Origin: Rhodobacter sp. SGA-6-6
GTDB lineage: Bacteria; Pseudomonadota; Alphaproteobacteria; Rhodobacterales; Rhodobacteraceae
Assembly: GCF_011043545.1 (NCBI RefSeq)
Contig: NZ_JAAKGP010000003.1
Span: 372,001 to 436,000 of the forward strand
Direction of reading: 5' to 3'
DNA: 64,000 bases
Shown here: one piece after another, positions 42,160-50,776 of the stretch
Numbering within the stretch: position 1 is the stretch's first letter
How the letters are laid out: every line of letters begins with the position of its first letter
Notes under the pieces: model-generated
Seen by the model: only the letters and a program-made list of their open reading frames with translations
Told to the model about the DNA's origin: nothing
Database searches by the model: none
Program-made: the position numbers and the translations under genes

Positions 42160-43926
42160 ATGGCGGGCAGGGCGGAAAGCCGGGGGGAGCGCGCCGGCGG
42201 CACCCGCGCGCTGGCCGTGGCGGCCTCGGTCCTTGCCGCCGCGGCGGCGGGCATGGTGTTCTACATCTACGGCGCCGCCGACGGGGTGGACCCGCTGGAC
42301 GTGCTGCGCGCCGGGCTGATCTTCCTGTCGACCTGGTGGCTGGCCTGGGGTGCTGCGACCGCGCTTCTGGGCCTGACCTCGCGCCAGCGGCCCGCCGTGG
42401 CCCGGGCGCCGGGCGCGGTGTGCGGCCGCACCGTGGTGATCGTGCCGGTCTACAACGAGGACCCCCGCGTCACCTTCGCCCGCGTCGCCGCGATGGACGA
42501 CTCGCTGCGCGCCGCCGATCCCTCGATCCCGGTGGAGTTCGCCATCCTTTCCGACACCCGCGACGACCGCATCGCCACGGCCGAGCAGCGCTGGTTCGCC
42601 CGCCTTCTAGCCCGCCAGCACGGCGAGGGGCGGATCTTCTACCGCCGGCGCGAGCGGAACACCGGGCGCAAGGCCGGCAACATCGAGGAATTCGTCGCCG
42701 CGTCCGGCGCCGCCTGGGATTACGCGGTGATCCTGGATGCCGACAGCCTGATGGAGGGCGCTACCCTCCACGAGATGATCCGCCGGATCGAGGCCGATCC
42801 CCGGCTCGGCCTGTTGCAGACCCTGCCCAAGGTCATCCGCGCCCGCTCGATCTTCGGCCGGGCGATGCAGTTCGCGGCCGGCTTCCACTCGCCGGTCTTC
42901 GCCCGCGGTCTGGCGGCGATGCAGGGCCGCACCGGGCCGTTCTGGGGCCACAACGCCATCGTCCGGCTGCGGGCCTGGGCGGAATGCTGCGGCCTGCCGG
43001 AGCTGCCGGGCCCGCCGCCCTTCGGCGGCCATATCCTCAGCCACGACTATGTCGAGGCCGCCCTGCTGGCCCGCGGCGGCTGGACGGTGCGGCTGGACGA
43101 CGACTTGCAGGGCTCCTACGAGGAGGGCCCCGAGAACATCGTCGACCATGCCAAGCGCGACCGGCGCTGGTGCCAGGGCAACCTGCAGCACGCGAAACTG
43201 CTGGACGCTCCCGGCCTGAAACCCTGGAGCCGCTTCGTCTTCGTGCAGGGCATCTTCGCCTATATCGCGCCGCTGATCTGGCTGGCCTTCATCGCCGCCT
43301 CGATCGCCGCGGTCTACTGGACGCCCGAGCCGGACTACTTCCCCTACGAGAACTGGCCCTTCCCGGTCTTCCCCGACGACCAGACCGCCAAGGCGGTGGG
43401 GCTGGCGGTCGGGGTCTTCGGCCTTCTGGTGATGCCGAAACTGCTGGTGGCGCTGGACGCCATCGCCACCGGCCGGGCGCGCTGTTTCGGCGGCGCGGGG
43501 GGCGCCCTGCGCTCGGTGCTGTGGGAGCTGCTCTTGTCCTCGGTGATCGCGCCGGTGCTGCTGGCGTTCCAGAGCCGCTCGGTCCTGCAGGTGCTGCTCG
43601 GCCGCGATGGCGGCTGGCCGCCGAACAACCGCGGCGACGGCGGGCTGTCGTTCGCCGAGGCCTGGGCGGCGGGGCGCTGGATCAGCCTCTGGGGCCTGGC
43701 GGGGATGGCGGCGACGCATCTGCTGGCGCCGGTGCTGCTCTACTGGCTGCTGCCGGTGACGCTGCCGATGCTGGTCGCGCCGGTGCTGATCTGGTGGACC
43801 TCGCGCACCGCCGGGGCCGGGGTCTTCCCGGTGCCCGAGGATGCCGCGATGCCGCCGGTGCTGACCCGGCACGATGCCGTTCTGGCCGCTTGGGCCGCCC
43901 CGGAAAGCGAGGTGGAGGTTGCCTGA
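42160..43926 (+). CDS. opgH: Glucan synthase OpgH (glucosyltransferase)
   Basis: OpgH polymerises glucose from UDP-glucose into the beta-1,2-linked glucan backbone and passes it across the inner membrane. The 588-residue protein has two N-terminal membrane segments, a cytoplasmic GT2 domain with VVIVPVYNEDP (92-102), RNTGRKAGN, the DAD motif at 193-195 (ILDADSL), and a processive-synthase RRWCQGN near 335, then about six C-terminal membrane segments. It is shorter than the 850-residue enterobacterial OpgH, as usual for alphaproteobacteria. The start at 42160 is the first ATG after opgI. Confidence 0.94.
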   Translation: MAGRAESRGERAGGTRALAVAASVLAAAAAGMVFYIYGAADGVDPLDVLRAGLIFLSTWWLAWGAATALLGLTSRQRPAVARAPGAVCGRTVVIVPVYNEDPRVTFARVAAMDDSLRAADPSIPVEFAILSDTRDDRIATAEQRWFARLLARQHGEGRIFYRRRERNTGRKAGNIEEFVAASGAAWDYAVILDADSLMEGATLHEMIRRIEADPRLGLLQTLPKVIRARSIFGRAMQFAAGFHSPVFARGLAAMQGRTGPFWGHNAIVRLRAWAECCGLPELPGPPPFGGHILSHDYVEAALLARGGWTVRLDDDLQGSYEEGPENIVDHAKRDRRWCQGNLQHAKLLDAPGLKPWSRFVFVQGIFAYIAPLIWLAFIAASIAAVYWTPEPDYFPYENWPFPVFPDDQTAKAVGLAVGVFGLLVMPKLLVALDAIATGRARCFGGAGGALRSVLWELLLSSVIAPVLLAFQSRSVLQVLLGRDGGWPPNNRGDGGLSFAEAWAAGRWISLWGLAGMAATHLLAPVLLYWLLPVTLPMLVAPVLIWWTSRTAGAGVFPVPEDAAMPPVLTRHDAVLAAWAAPESEVEVA

Positions 43927-45058
43927 ACCCCGCAAGCAGCGCGACCACCGGATCGACTTCCTGCGCGGACTGGCGCTGGTGATGATCTTCGTCAACCACG
44001 TCCCCGGCACGGTCTGGGAGAATTTCACCTCGCGCAACTTCGGCTTCTCCGACGCGGCCGAGGGCTTCGTGCTGATGTCGGGCATCGCCTCGGGCCTGGC
44101 CTTCGGGCCGGCGTTCCTGGCGGCGGGTCCCTGGGCGCAGCGGCTGCGGCCCTGGCGGCGGGCGCTGGTGCTCTGGGCGGTGCATGTGCCGGTCTGCCTG
44201 GCGGTGCTGGCGCTGTTCGCGCTGACGCTGGCCGATCCGGGGGTGGCGAAGATGGCCACGGCCCGCAACATCGCGCCGGTGCTGGCCGAGCCCTGGCCCT
44301 TCCTGCCGGCGTTGGCGGCGCTGAGCCACCAGTTCGCCTATGCCGACATCCTGCCCCTCTATATCGTGCTGCTGCTGGCGGCGCCGGGCCTGCTGGCGCT
44401 GGCGGTGCGCTGGCCGAAGGCGCTGATGGCGGGATCGCTGGCGCTGTGGTTCCTGGCGGGGCTGTTCCGGCTGAAGTTCCCGACCTGGCCGCAGGATCAC
44501 GGCTGGTTCTTCAACCCCTTCTCCTGGCAGGTGCTGTTCGTCGCCGGCATCCTGACCGGCCTTGCCCTGCGGCAGGGGCGGCGGCTGCTGCCGGTTCGCC
44601 GCTGGGCGCTGGCGCTGGCCTGGGGCTTCGTCCTCCTCGCCGCGGTCTGGGTGCAGGTGCCCGCGGTGGCGGCGGCGGGCGGGCACGGGCTCTGGCTTCT
44701 GGGCGAATATCTCGGACTGCCCTCGATCATGATCTCCTTCGACAAGAGCTTCCTGTTCCTGCCGCGGCTGCTGCACATCCTGGCGCTGGCCTATGTGCTG
44801 AGCGTGCTGCCCGGGCTGAAGCGGCTGGCCGCCGGGCCGGGCGGGGCGGGGCTGGCGATGCTGGGGCGGCATTCGCTGCCGGTCTTCGCCGCCGGCACAC
44901 TGATGGCCTATGCCGCGCAGGTGGCGAAGGTGCTGGCGGGGCCGTCCTTCCTGCTGGACACCGCGATGATCGCGGCGGGGATCGGGGTGCTGTTCCTGGT
45001 GGCCCGCCTGCAGGAGGGCCGCAAGGTCAGGGTCCGGGCGGCGCTGGCGGCGGCCTGA
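43919..45058 (+). CDS. opgC: Glucan succinyltransferase OpgC
   Basis: OpgC adds succinyl groups to the periplasmic glucans, giving them negative charge. The 379-residue protein has about ten membrane segments and the OpgC motifs RIDFLRGLALVMIFVNHVPG (about 9-28) and GFSDAAEGFVLMSGIASG. A TTG start at 43919 is preferred because GAGGTGGAGG precedes it and it overlaps the opgH stop; an ATG at 43874 without a ribosome site is the alternative. Its 3' end overlaps the convergent adenylating-enzyme gene by 32 bases. Confidence 0.9.
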   Translation: MPEPRKQRDHRIDFLRGLALVMIFVNHVPGTVWENFTSRNFGFSDAAEGFVLMSGIASGLAFGPAFLAAGPWAQRLRPWRRALVLWAVHVPVCLAVLALFALTLADPGVAKMATARNIAPVLAEPWPFLPALAALSHQFAYADILPLYIVLLLAAPGLLALAVRWPKALMAGSLALWFLAGLFRLKFPTWPQDHGWFFNPFSWQVLFVAGILTGLALRQGRRLLPVRRWALALAWGFVLLAAVWVQVPAVAAAGGHGLWLLGEYLGLPSIMISFDKSFLFLPRLLHILALAYVLSVLPGLKRLAAGPGGAGLAMLGRHSLPVFAAGTLMAYAAQVAKVLAGPSFLLDTAMIAAGIGVLFLVARLQEGRKVRVRAALAAA

Positions 45059-46283
45059 TCAGGCGGCATTCCACCCGCCGCAGCTTGCGCCCCGGGTCCA
45101 GCGGCAGCGGCGCGCGGGTGAGGGTGAGGCGCAGCGGCAGCAGCGTTTCCACGGCGCGGGCCGCGGCCTCGGCATCGCGGTCGGGCAGGGCGGGCGGCAG
45201 GATCAGCTCCGCCTCGGTCGGGGAAAGCTGGATCAGGCGGAAGTCGGTGATCGCGCGGCTGGCGTTCAGGACGGCGTTGCGCAGCACGTCCGGAGTGATC
45301 AGCCGGCCGCCGGGCAGGCGGAAGCAGTCGTCCATCCGGCCGACGATCTCGGCCACATGCCGCAGCGGCGATCCGCAGGGGCAGGGGCTGTCCGCCAGTC
45401 GCAAGAGATCGTTCATCCGGTAGCGCGCCATGATCTGGGTCTCGCGCCGGAAGCAGGTGACAAGGGGCGCAACGAGGCCATTGCCCGCCGGTTCATACTC
45501 GAAGACCACCGAGTCCTCGGCCAGATGCAACCCGCCGTAGCGGCAGGTGACGGCGAAAAGGCCCTCGGTCGCCATGTAGATCTGGTCGAGGCGCAGGCCG
45601 AAATGGCCCTCGATCACCGGCCGGTCGGGCGGGTCCAGCGTCTCGGCGGCGGCGAAGATGCGGACCGGCGACAGGCGGAAGCCTTCCTCGGCGAAATGGC
45701 GCAGGAGGCGCGGCGGGGCGAGCAGGACGGTGGGGGCGTAGGTTTCCAGCTCGGCGCGCCAGATCTCGGGCCCCTCGGTCACGTCGAAGAAGCGCAGGGA
45801 AAGCCAGGGCAGGCGGCGGGCGGAATGGTAGAGCCTTGTGTCGCGCGGCAGCACCACGGCGACGCGCTGCGGGCGGGCCAGCAGGTCGGGGATGGTCTTG
45901 GCAAGGATGGCGCCGAGCCAGCGGAAGCGCTCGGCCTCGGAGATGACGAAGAGGCCGTGGTTGCCGGAGGTGCCGGTGGAGCAGCCGACGGTCAGGCCCC
46001 GCGGCATGGCGCCGGTGGCGAGGGCTTGCCATGCGGCCTCGGCGGTAAGGCCGGGGCGGTTGTAGCGGTGGAAGCCGGCCATCAGCGTGGCCTTGTCGGT
46101 GACGGGCAGGTCCTGCAAGCGCGGCGGTGCCCCGGCGTAGGCGGCGACGCGGGGCAGGTCTCGGGTCAGCCAGCGGGTCAGGGCCTTGGCCTGCGCGGCC
46201 TCGAAGGCCGCTCGCGACAGGCCGGGGCGCGAGAGGTGCCGCATGCGGACGAAGGAGGTCATGGCTTCGGCGAGGGGGATCAT
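45027..46283 (-). CDS. F390-synthetase-like adenylate-forming enzyme
   Basis: The 418-residue protein is of the phenylacetate-CoA ligase/coenzyme-F390-synthetase-related branch of AMP-forming enzymes. It has the phosphate loop TVGCSTGTSGNHG (98-110), the YMATEGLFAVTC region and a CPCGSPL motif, with two cysteines, that resembles the metal-binding segment of PaaK relatives. It lacks a separate large C-terminal lid. As the last gene of a four-gene operon with a KASIII-like synthase, it likely activates a carboxylate or hydroxy acid made by the others. Start at 46283 overlaps the upstream stop by ATGA. Confidence 0.8.
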   Translation of the reverse strand: MIPLAEAMTSFVRMRHLSRPGLSRAAFEAAQAKALTRWLTRDLPRVAAYAGAPPRLQDLPVTDKATLMAGFHRYNRPGLTAEAAWQALATGAMPRGLTVGCSTGTSGNHGLFVISEAERFRWLGAILAKTIPDLLARPQRVAVVLPRDTRLYHSARRLPWLSLRFFDVTEGPEIWRAELETYAPTVLLAPPRLLRHFAEEGFRLSPVRIFAAAETLDPPDRPVIEGHFGLRLDQIYMATEGLFAVTCRYGGLHLAEDSVVFEYEPAGNGLVAPLVTCFRRETQIMARYRMNDLLRLADSPCPCGSPLRHVAEIVGRMDDCFRLPGGRLITPDVLRNAVLNASRAITDFRLIQLSPTEAELILPPALPDRDAEAAARAVETLLPLRLTLTRAPLPLDPGRKLRRVECRLIRPPPAPPGP

Positions 46284-47056
46284 GGCGCCTCGTCGAAGGC
46301 GGCAGGGGCCGGGTCGTGGCAGAGCATGACGGTGCCGCCCGCGGCCCGGAAGCGGTGGAGGAGATCGGTCGAGGCGGCCAGCGCGGCGGGGTCCTCGGCG
46401 AAAAGCCGCATCGGCCCGCGGGGGCGGCGGCCGGACTCCAGCGCTGCCAGCAGCCATTGCGCATCGGTGCCGTAGAGCAGCCGGGCGGCGGGGAACAGCA
46501 GGCCGATGTGGCCGTCGGCATGGCCGGGCAGGTCGAGGGCGATCACGCTGCCGTCGCCGAAGAGGTCGCCCCCGGGCCTGTCCTCGATGGCGTCCAGCCT
46601 TTCGGCGAAACCGGGCGGCAGAAGTTCGGGGAAGGTGGCGCGGTGCAGGTTCTGCCAGCGGCTGCGGGTCAGCAGGCGCTGGAAGGCGGCGCGGCTGGCA
46701 GTGAAGCGGGCGTTGGGGAAGAGGCTCAGGCCGGAGATGTGGTCGACGTGGTAGTGCGTGACGATGACCCGGGCGATGTCCTCCGGGCGCAGGCCGTGGC
46801 GGGCGAGGAAGGGCTCGGGCTGGCCTTGCGGGATCAGGTCGGGCCGCAGGAGGTGGCGGTAGAGCCGCAGGCCGGCGGAGCGGCCGGGGGCGGCCGTGGC
46901 ATGGGCGGTATAGCCGGTGTCGATCAGCGTGGGCCCCGACGGGTGCATCAGCAGCCCGTAGCGCACCCGCAGCCGCAGCTGGCGGAGGCGGCCGCCTTTC
47001 AGCAGCAGGGCCTCGGGGGCCGGGACATGGGCGCTGTTGCAGAAGACCGGGGTCAT
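46280..47056 (-). CDS. Metallo-beta-lactamase-fold hydrolase
   Basis: The 258-residue enzyme has the di-metal motif THYHVDHISG (100-109), a downstream GHADGHIG histidine and a C-terminal LCHDPAP, the layout of the lactonase-like MBL subgroup that includes quorum-quenching AHL lactonases. There is no signal peptide, so it is cytoplasmic. It overlaps both neighbours by ATGA. In this operon it could open a lactone or cleave a thioester formed by the synthase and adenylating enzyme. Confidence 0.85.
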   Translation of the reverse strand: MTPVFCNSAHVPAPEALLLKGGRLRQLRLRVRYGLLMHPSGPTLIDTGYTAHATAAPGRSAGLRLYRHLLRPDLIPQGQPEPFLARHGLRPEDIARVIVTHYHVDHISGLSLFPNARFTASRAAFQRLLTRSRWQNLHRATFPELLPPGFAERLDAIEDRPGGDLFGDGSVIALDLPGHADGHIGLLFPAARLLYGTDAQWLLAALESGRRPRGPMRLFAEDPAALAASTDLLHRFRAAGGTVMLCHDPAPAAFDEAP

Positions 47057-48012
47057 GGCGGGGGGCCGAAGGTGCGGTCCAGCCCTTCCGCGAAGGAGAT
47101 GCGGGGGGACCAGCCGAGCAGGCGGCGGGCCTTGGAGATGTCGAGGCTCTGCAGGTAGGCGAAGAGGGCGAGGCCGTGGCGGGTGACGGCGGGCTCCTTG
47201 GCGCCGGTCAGGAGCGCAAGGCGTTCCATCGCGGCGGCCGCCAGCAGGGCGGGGGCCAGCGGGGCCTTGCGCCAGCGCAAGGGGATGCCGGCGCGGGCGC
47301 AGGCGCGGGCGGCGATCTCGGTCACCGGCAGGGGCTCGCCGCCGGAGACGTGGAAGACCTGGCCCGCGGCCTGCGGCCCGGCGTCGAGGGCGGCGACCAC
47401 CGCGGCGGCGGCGTCCTCGACATGGGTCAGGTCGATGCTGGCGCGGCCGCCGCGGAACAGCGGCAGCGGGCTGCGGCTTGCGGCCTGCAACAGGCGCGGC
47501 AGCAGGGCGGTGTCGCCCCGGCCGTAGAGGCCGCGGGGGCGGAGGATCACCGGCGAGAGATCGGCGGCGGCGAGGACCAGCGCCTCGGCCTCGGCCTTGG
47601 TGCGGGCGTAGGGGGTGAAGGGCGGCGGCAGCGGGGTATCCTCGGTCAGGTCCAGCTGGTCGCGCGGGGCGAAGAGGACCGAGGGCGAGGAGATGTGGAC
47701 GAAGCGGCGGACATTCAGCCGGCGGGCGAGGGCGAGGACCGCGGCGGTGCCCTGCACGTTGGCGGCCTGGAAGTCGGCCAGCCGGCCGAAAGGGGCGGAG
47801 AGGGCGGCGCAATGGACCACGGCGGTGACTTCGGCCAGTTCGGGCGTATGGGGCGGGGCCTGGGTCAGGTCCCATCGCAGCGTGGGGACGTTCAGGGCCG
47901 CCAGCCGCGCCGGGTCGCGGCCCTGCGCCAGCACCTGCCGGTCCTCCAGCAGCCGCAGCAGCGTGCCGCCCAGGAAGCCGGTCGCGCCGGTGATCAGGAT
48001 GCGCCCGGCCAT
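47053..48012 (-). CDS. NAD(P)-dependent epimerase/3-beta-HSD-like reductase
   Basis: The 319-residue extended SDR has the nucleotide motif ITGATGFLGG (7-16), the catalytic serine region VHISSPSV and YARTK (Tyr135, Lys139). It resembles OleD and 3-beta-hydroxysteroid dehydrogenase-type reductases, which reduce a beta-keto acid or ketone. Its start follows the synthase stop with no gap (TAGATG). A beta-keto product of the adjacent condensing enzyme is its probable substrate. Confidence 0.85.
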   Translation of the reverse strand: MAGRILITGATGFLGGTLLRLLEDRQVLAQGRDPARLAALNVPTLRWDLTQAPPHTPELAEVTAVVHCAALSAPFGRLADFQAANVQGTAAVLALARRLNVRRFVHISSPSVLFAPRDQLDLTEDTPLPPPFTPYARTKAEAEALVLAAADLSPVILRPRGLYGRGDTALLPRLLQAASRSPLPLFRGGRASIDLTHVEDAAAAVVAALDAGPQAAGQVFHVSGGEPLPVTEIAARACARAGIPLRWRKAPLAPALLAAAAMERLALLTGAKEPAVTRHGLALFAYLQSLDISKARRLLGWSPRISFAEGLDRTFGPPP

Positions 48013-48993
48013 CTAGACCTCCAGCGCCAGGCCGCCGAAGGAGACGCCGGCCGAGGTGCCGAGGAACAGGACGCGCATTCCCGGGCGCACCCGGCCCTCG
48101 CGCCGGGCGAGGTCCAGCGCGAAGGGGATCGAGGCGGCGATCTGGTTGCCGCAGGTGGCGGCGATCTGCACCACTCGATCGGGCGGGAAGCCGGTCTGGC
48201 GGATCATGTGGGCCAGCGCGGCGGGGCTGGCCTGATGCGGGATCACCAGGTCCACCTGACCATGCGTCCAGCCGGCGCGGGCCAGAAGGTCGGCGACGAA
48301 GGTGCCGAAATGGCGGGAGGCGAGGCGGAACAGCTCCTTGCCGTCCATGGCGAAGAGAGCGTGGGCGCGGAAGGCCTTCGGCTCGGCGGCGAAGTCGAAG
48401 CGGGTGCCGCCGGCGCCGATGCCGCAGGCCCCGTAGGCGGAAGGATAGCTGCGCATCAGGCTGGCGGCGATGCGGGCCGTGGACCCTGCCGAGGGCCGCA
48501 GCACCGCCGCGGCGGCGCCGTCGCCGAAGAGGCCGGCGATCTCGGGCGCGGTGTCCCAAGGCAGCGCGCGGGAGGCGAGTTCGGACGAGAAGACCAGCGC
48601 CGGCTGGTCCTTCAGCATCCGCGCGGCGGTCTCCAGCCCGGTCAGGAACGACAGGCAGGTGCTGTTCACATCGAAGGCGGCGGCCTCGCCGTCGGCGATG
48701 CCGAGGCGGGCCATCACCAGCGGCGCGGTGGCGGGGATCGGCTGGTAGGGCACGGCGCTGGCACCGATGACGAGGGAGATGTCCCGAGGCGCCAGCCCGG
48801 CATCGTCAAGCGCTGCGCGGGCGGCGGCAACCGCGAGGTCGATCTGGCTTTCCGTCCCGCAGACGGCGCGGGTGGCGACGCCGGTCAGCGCCTCCACCCG
48901 CCCCTCCGGCAGGCCGAGGCGGCGGTCGAACGCGGCGGAGGGGACCATGGCGGCGGGCAGGGCCCGCCCGGTTCCGGCGATCTCGACATGCAT
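48013..48993 (-). CDS. 3-oxoacyl-ACP synthase III-like condensing enzyme
   Basis: The 326-residue thiolase-fold enzyme has the catalytic triad of KASIII: Cys113 (NSTCLSFL), His253 (IPHQAS) and Asn283 (GNQIAAS). It differs from housekeeping FabH in its N-terminus and its surroundings (no plsX, no fab genes) and is more like OleA or secondary-metabolite KASIII proteins that join acyl-CoA or acyl-ACP units. It is the first gene of the operon. The start at 48993 is chosen because homology begins at MHVEIAGTG. Confidence 0.87.
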   Translation of the reverse strand: MHVEIAGTGRALPAAMVPSAAFDRRLGLPEGRVEALTGVATRAVCGTESQIDLAVAAARAALDDAGLAPRDISLVIGASAVPYQPIPATAPLVMARLGIADGEAAAFDVNSTCLSFLTGLETAARMLKDQPALVFSSELASRALPWDTAPEIAGLFGDGAAAAVLRPSAGSTARIAASLMRSYPSAYGACGIGAGGTRFDFAAEPKAFRAHALFAMDGKELFRLASRHFGTFVADLLARAGWTHGQVDLVIPHQASPAALAHMIRQTGFPPDRVVQIAATCGNQIAASIPFALDLARREGRVRPGMRVLFLGTSAGVSFGGLALEV

Positions 48994-49080
48994 GACCGGC
49001 CTCCTCCGCGGCCCAGATGGGGACATATTCTGCGCGGGCGGCGGGGGAAAGGCCGGTCCGGGATTCCCGACCCGCAACGG

Positions 49081-49110
49081 AAAGACCCCGGGGAACGTGC
49101 CCCCGGGGTC
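49081..49110 (-). terminator. Terminator of the amino-acid permease gene
   Basis: A GACCCCGGGG/CCCCGGGGTC stem with a 7-base loop is followed on the minus strand by TTT, 23 bases after the permease stop. It separates the permease from the KASIII operon that follows on the same strand. Confidence 0.7.
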
Positions 49111-49132
49111 CGGTTCTTTCAGGTGGTCGCGT

Positions 49133-50581
49133 TCAGCGCTGGTTCTCGCCCATCCGGGCGAAGCGCGCCGGCTCGGCCGATTTCAGCCGCGCCGCCAGCA
49201 GGAGGCCGATCACGGCCGCCAGCGGGATCAGCGAGGGCAGGATCCAGCCCAGCGAGCCGCCGGTGGTGCCGGTCAGGTCGCCGTAGTTGGCGAAGATGTA
49301 GACGAACAGGGCCGCCATCACCGCCGCCGCCACGATCGGCAGCAGGATGGTCGAGATCGGCGAGGCCGCCACGCCGGCCTTGCGGAAGAAGACGATGACC
49401 GAGATCGAGGTCACGCACATCATCCCGATCACGCCAAGGGTGCCGATCTGGCTGATCCACGTGAACATGTGCAGGATCGGGTCGAGGCCGAGCCCGGCGA
49501 AGACCGCCAGGATCACCAGCGCGCCGATGGTCTGCACCACCGAGCCGATGTGCGGGCTTTCATGGGCGATATGGGTCTGGCCGAAGACGGCCGGCAGCAG
49601 CCCCTCGCGCCCGGCGACGTAGGAATAGCGGGCGATGTAGTTGTGGAAGGCCGAAAGCGCGGCGAAGAGGCTGGAGACCAGCAGAAGGCCGGCGATCATC
49701 GAGATGGTCGGGCTGGTATATTGCTCGGCCAGGATGAAGAAATGCGCGGTCGGGTCTTCCAGGCCGCCCAGCATCGGCAGCAGGTTGGCGGCGCCGGTGC
49801 CGGCGATCATCAGCCAGGTGGTGAAGACGAAGAACAGGCCGATCATCAGCACGGCAAGATAGGTCGCGCGCGGGATGGTCCTTTCCGGGTCGCGGGCTTC
49901 CTCGCCGTAGATCGTGGTCGCCTCGATGCCGATGAAGGAGCCGAGGCAGAACAGGATCGCGGCGGTCAGCGAGCCGGAGTTCAGCGCCTGCCAGTCGAAG
50001 ATGTTGACGGCAAGGCCGGTGCCCTGGTCGCCGCCGGCGAAGAGGATGGCGAAGTCGACGATGAAGACGACGATGTATTCCAGCGCCACCAGCACGATCA
50101 GCACCTTGGCCGAGAGATCGACCTGCCGGTAGCCGAGGATGCCGACCAGCAGAATGGCGATCAGGCTGTAGACCCACCAGTCCAGCGTCAGCCCGAACTG
50201 GCCGAACACCCCGGCCGAGATGCCGCCGAGAAGGCCGATCAGGCCGAACTGCATGGCGTTGTAGGAGACCATGGCGGTGATCGCCACCGCGCCGCCCATG
50301 TGGCCGCCGAGGCCGCGGGCGGCATAGGCGTAGAAGGCGCCGGCATTGGTGACGTGGCGGCTCATCGCCACGTAGCCGGCGGCGAAGGCCAGCATGACCA
50401 GCGTCAGCAGCAGGAAGGTCAGCGGGATGCCGGTGCCGTTGCCCAGAAGGAAGGCCAGCGGCATGGCGCCGGCGACGCCGGTCAGGGGCGCTGCGGCCGA
50501 GATCACCATGAAGGTGACGGCGATCAGCCCCAGCGAGTTTCGACGAAGCTGGTTCGTCGGAGTAGCCTTGATTTCGTTCAT
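49133..50581 (-). CDS. APC-family amino acid/amine permease
   Basis: The 482-residue protein has 12 predicted membrane segments and the amino-acid-polyamine-organocation family pattern, including SLGLIAVTFMVISAAAPLTG at the start, AGAFYAYAARGLGG and a glutamate-containing IGIEATTIYGEEARDPERTI after segment 6. Transported substrate is unknown. It stands alone, upstream of a terminator, with an AT-rich promoter region before it, and lies downstream of the nitrilase on the same strand. Confidence 0.87.
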   Translation of the reverse strand: MNEIKATPTNQLRRNSLGLIAVTFMVISAAAPLTGVAGAMPLAFLLGNGTGIPLTFLLLTLVMLAFAAGYVAMSRHVTNAGAFYAYAARGLGGHMGGAVAITAMVSYNAMQFGLIGLLGGISAGVFGQFGLTLDWWVYSLIAILLVGILGYRQVDLSAKVLIVLVALEYIVVFIVDFAILFAGGDQGTGLAVNIFDWQALNSGSLTAAILFCLGSFIGIEATTIYGEEARDPERTIPRATYLAVLMIGLFFVFTTWLMIAGTGAANLLPMLGGLEDPTAHFFILAEQYTSPTISMIAGLLLVSSLFAALSAFHNYIARYSYVAGREGLLPAVFGQTHIAHESPHIGSVVQTIGALVILAVFAGLGLDPILHMFTWISQIGTLGVIGMMCVTSISVIVFFRKAGVAASPISTILLPIVAAAVMAALFVYIFANYGDLTGTTGGSLGWILPSLIPLAAVIGLLLAARLKSAEPARFARMGENQR

Positions 50582-50736
50582 GTCCCTCTCCTTGTCGGGT
50601 CCCCGGGGGCCGGTCTTCGCGCCGGTCTCCCCGTCATTGGCCGCGCCCTTCCGGGGCTGCGGGTCGTCAGTCGGGCGGTATCTTAACTGGCCGGTAAAAT
50701 AAATCCATCTGAGATATGGAATTCTTTATCCGATTT

Positions 50737-50752
50737 CGTTGCATCCGCAACG
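50737..50752. promoter_or_regulatory. Inverted repeat in the permease/nitrilase gap
   Basis: CGTTGC-ATCC-GCAACG is a 6-bp perfect stem in an unusually AT-rich gap. On the plus strand a T-rich tail follows, but no gene reads that way, so on the minus strand it may be the nitrilase transcript end or an operator for the permease promoter. Confidence 0.4.
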
Positions 50753-50776
50753 TTTCTTTTGGGGGATGCCGGTCCG

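Noticed and set aside
45027-48993. Annotation of the KASIII operon as oleABCD
   Set aside because: There is no OleB-type alpha/beta hydrolase and the adenylating enzyme belongs to the PaaK/F390-related branch, so only a functional resemblance is claimed.
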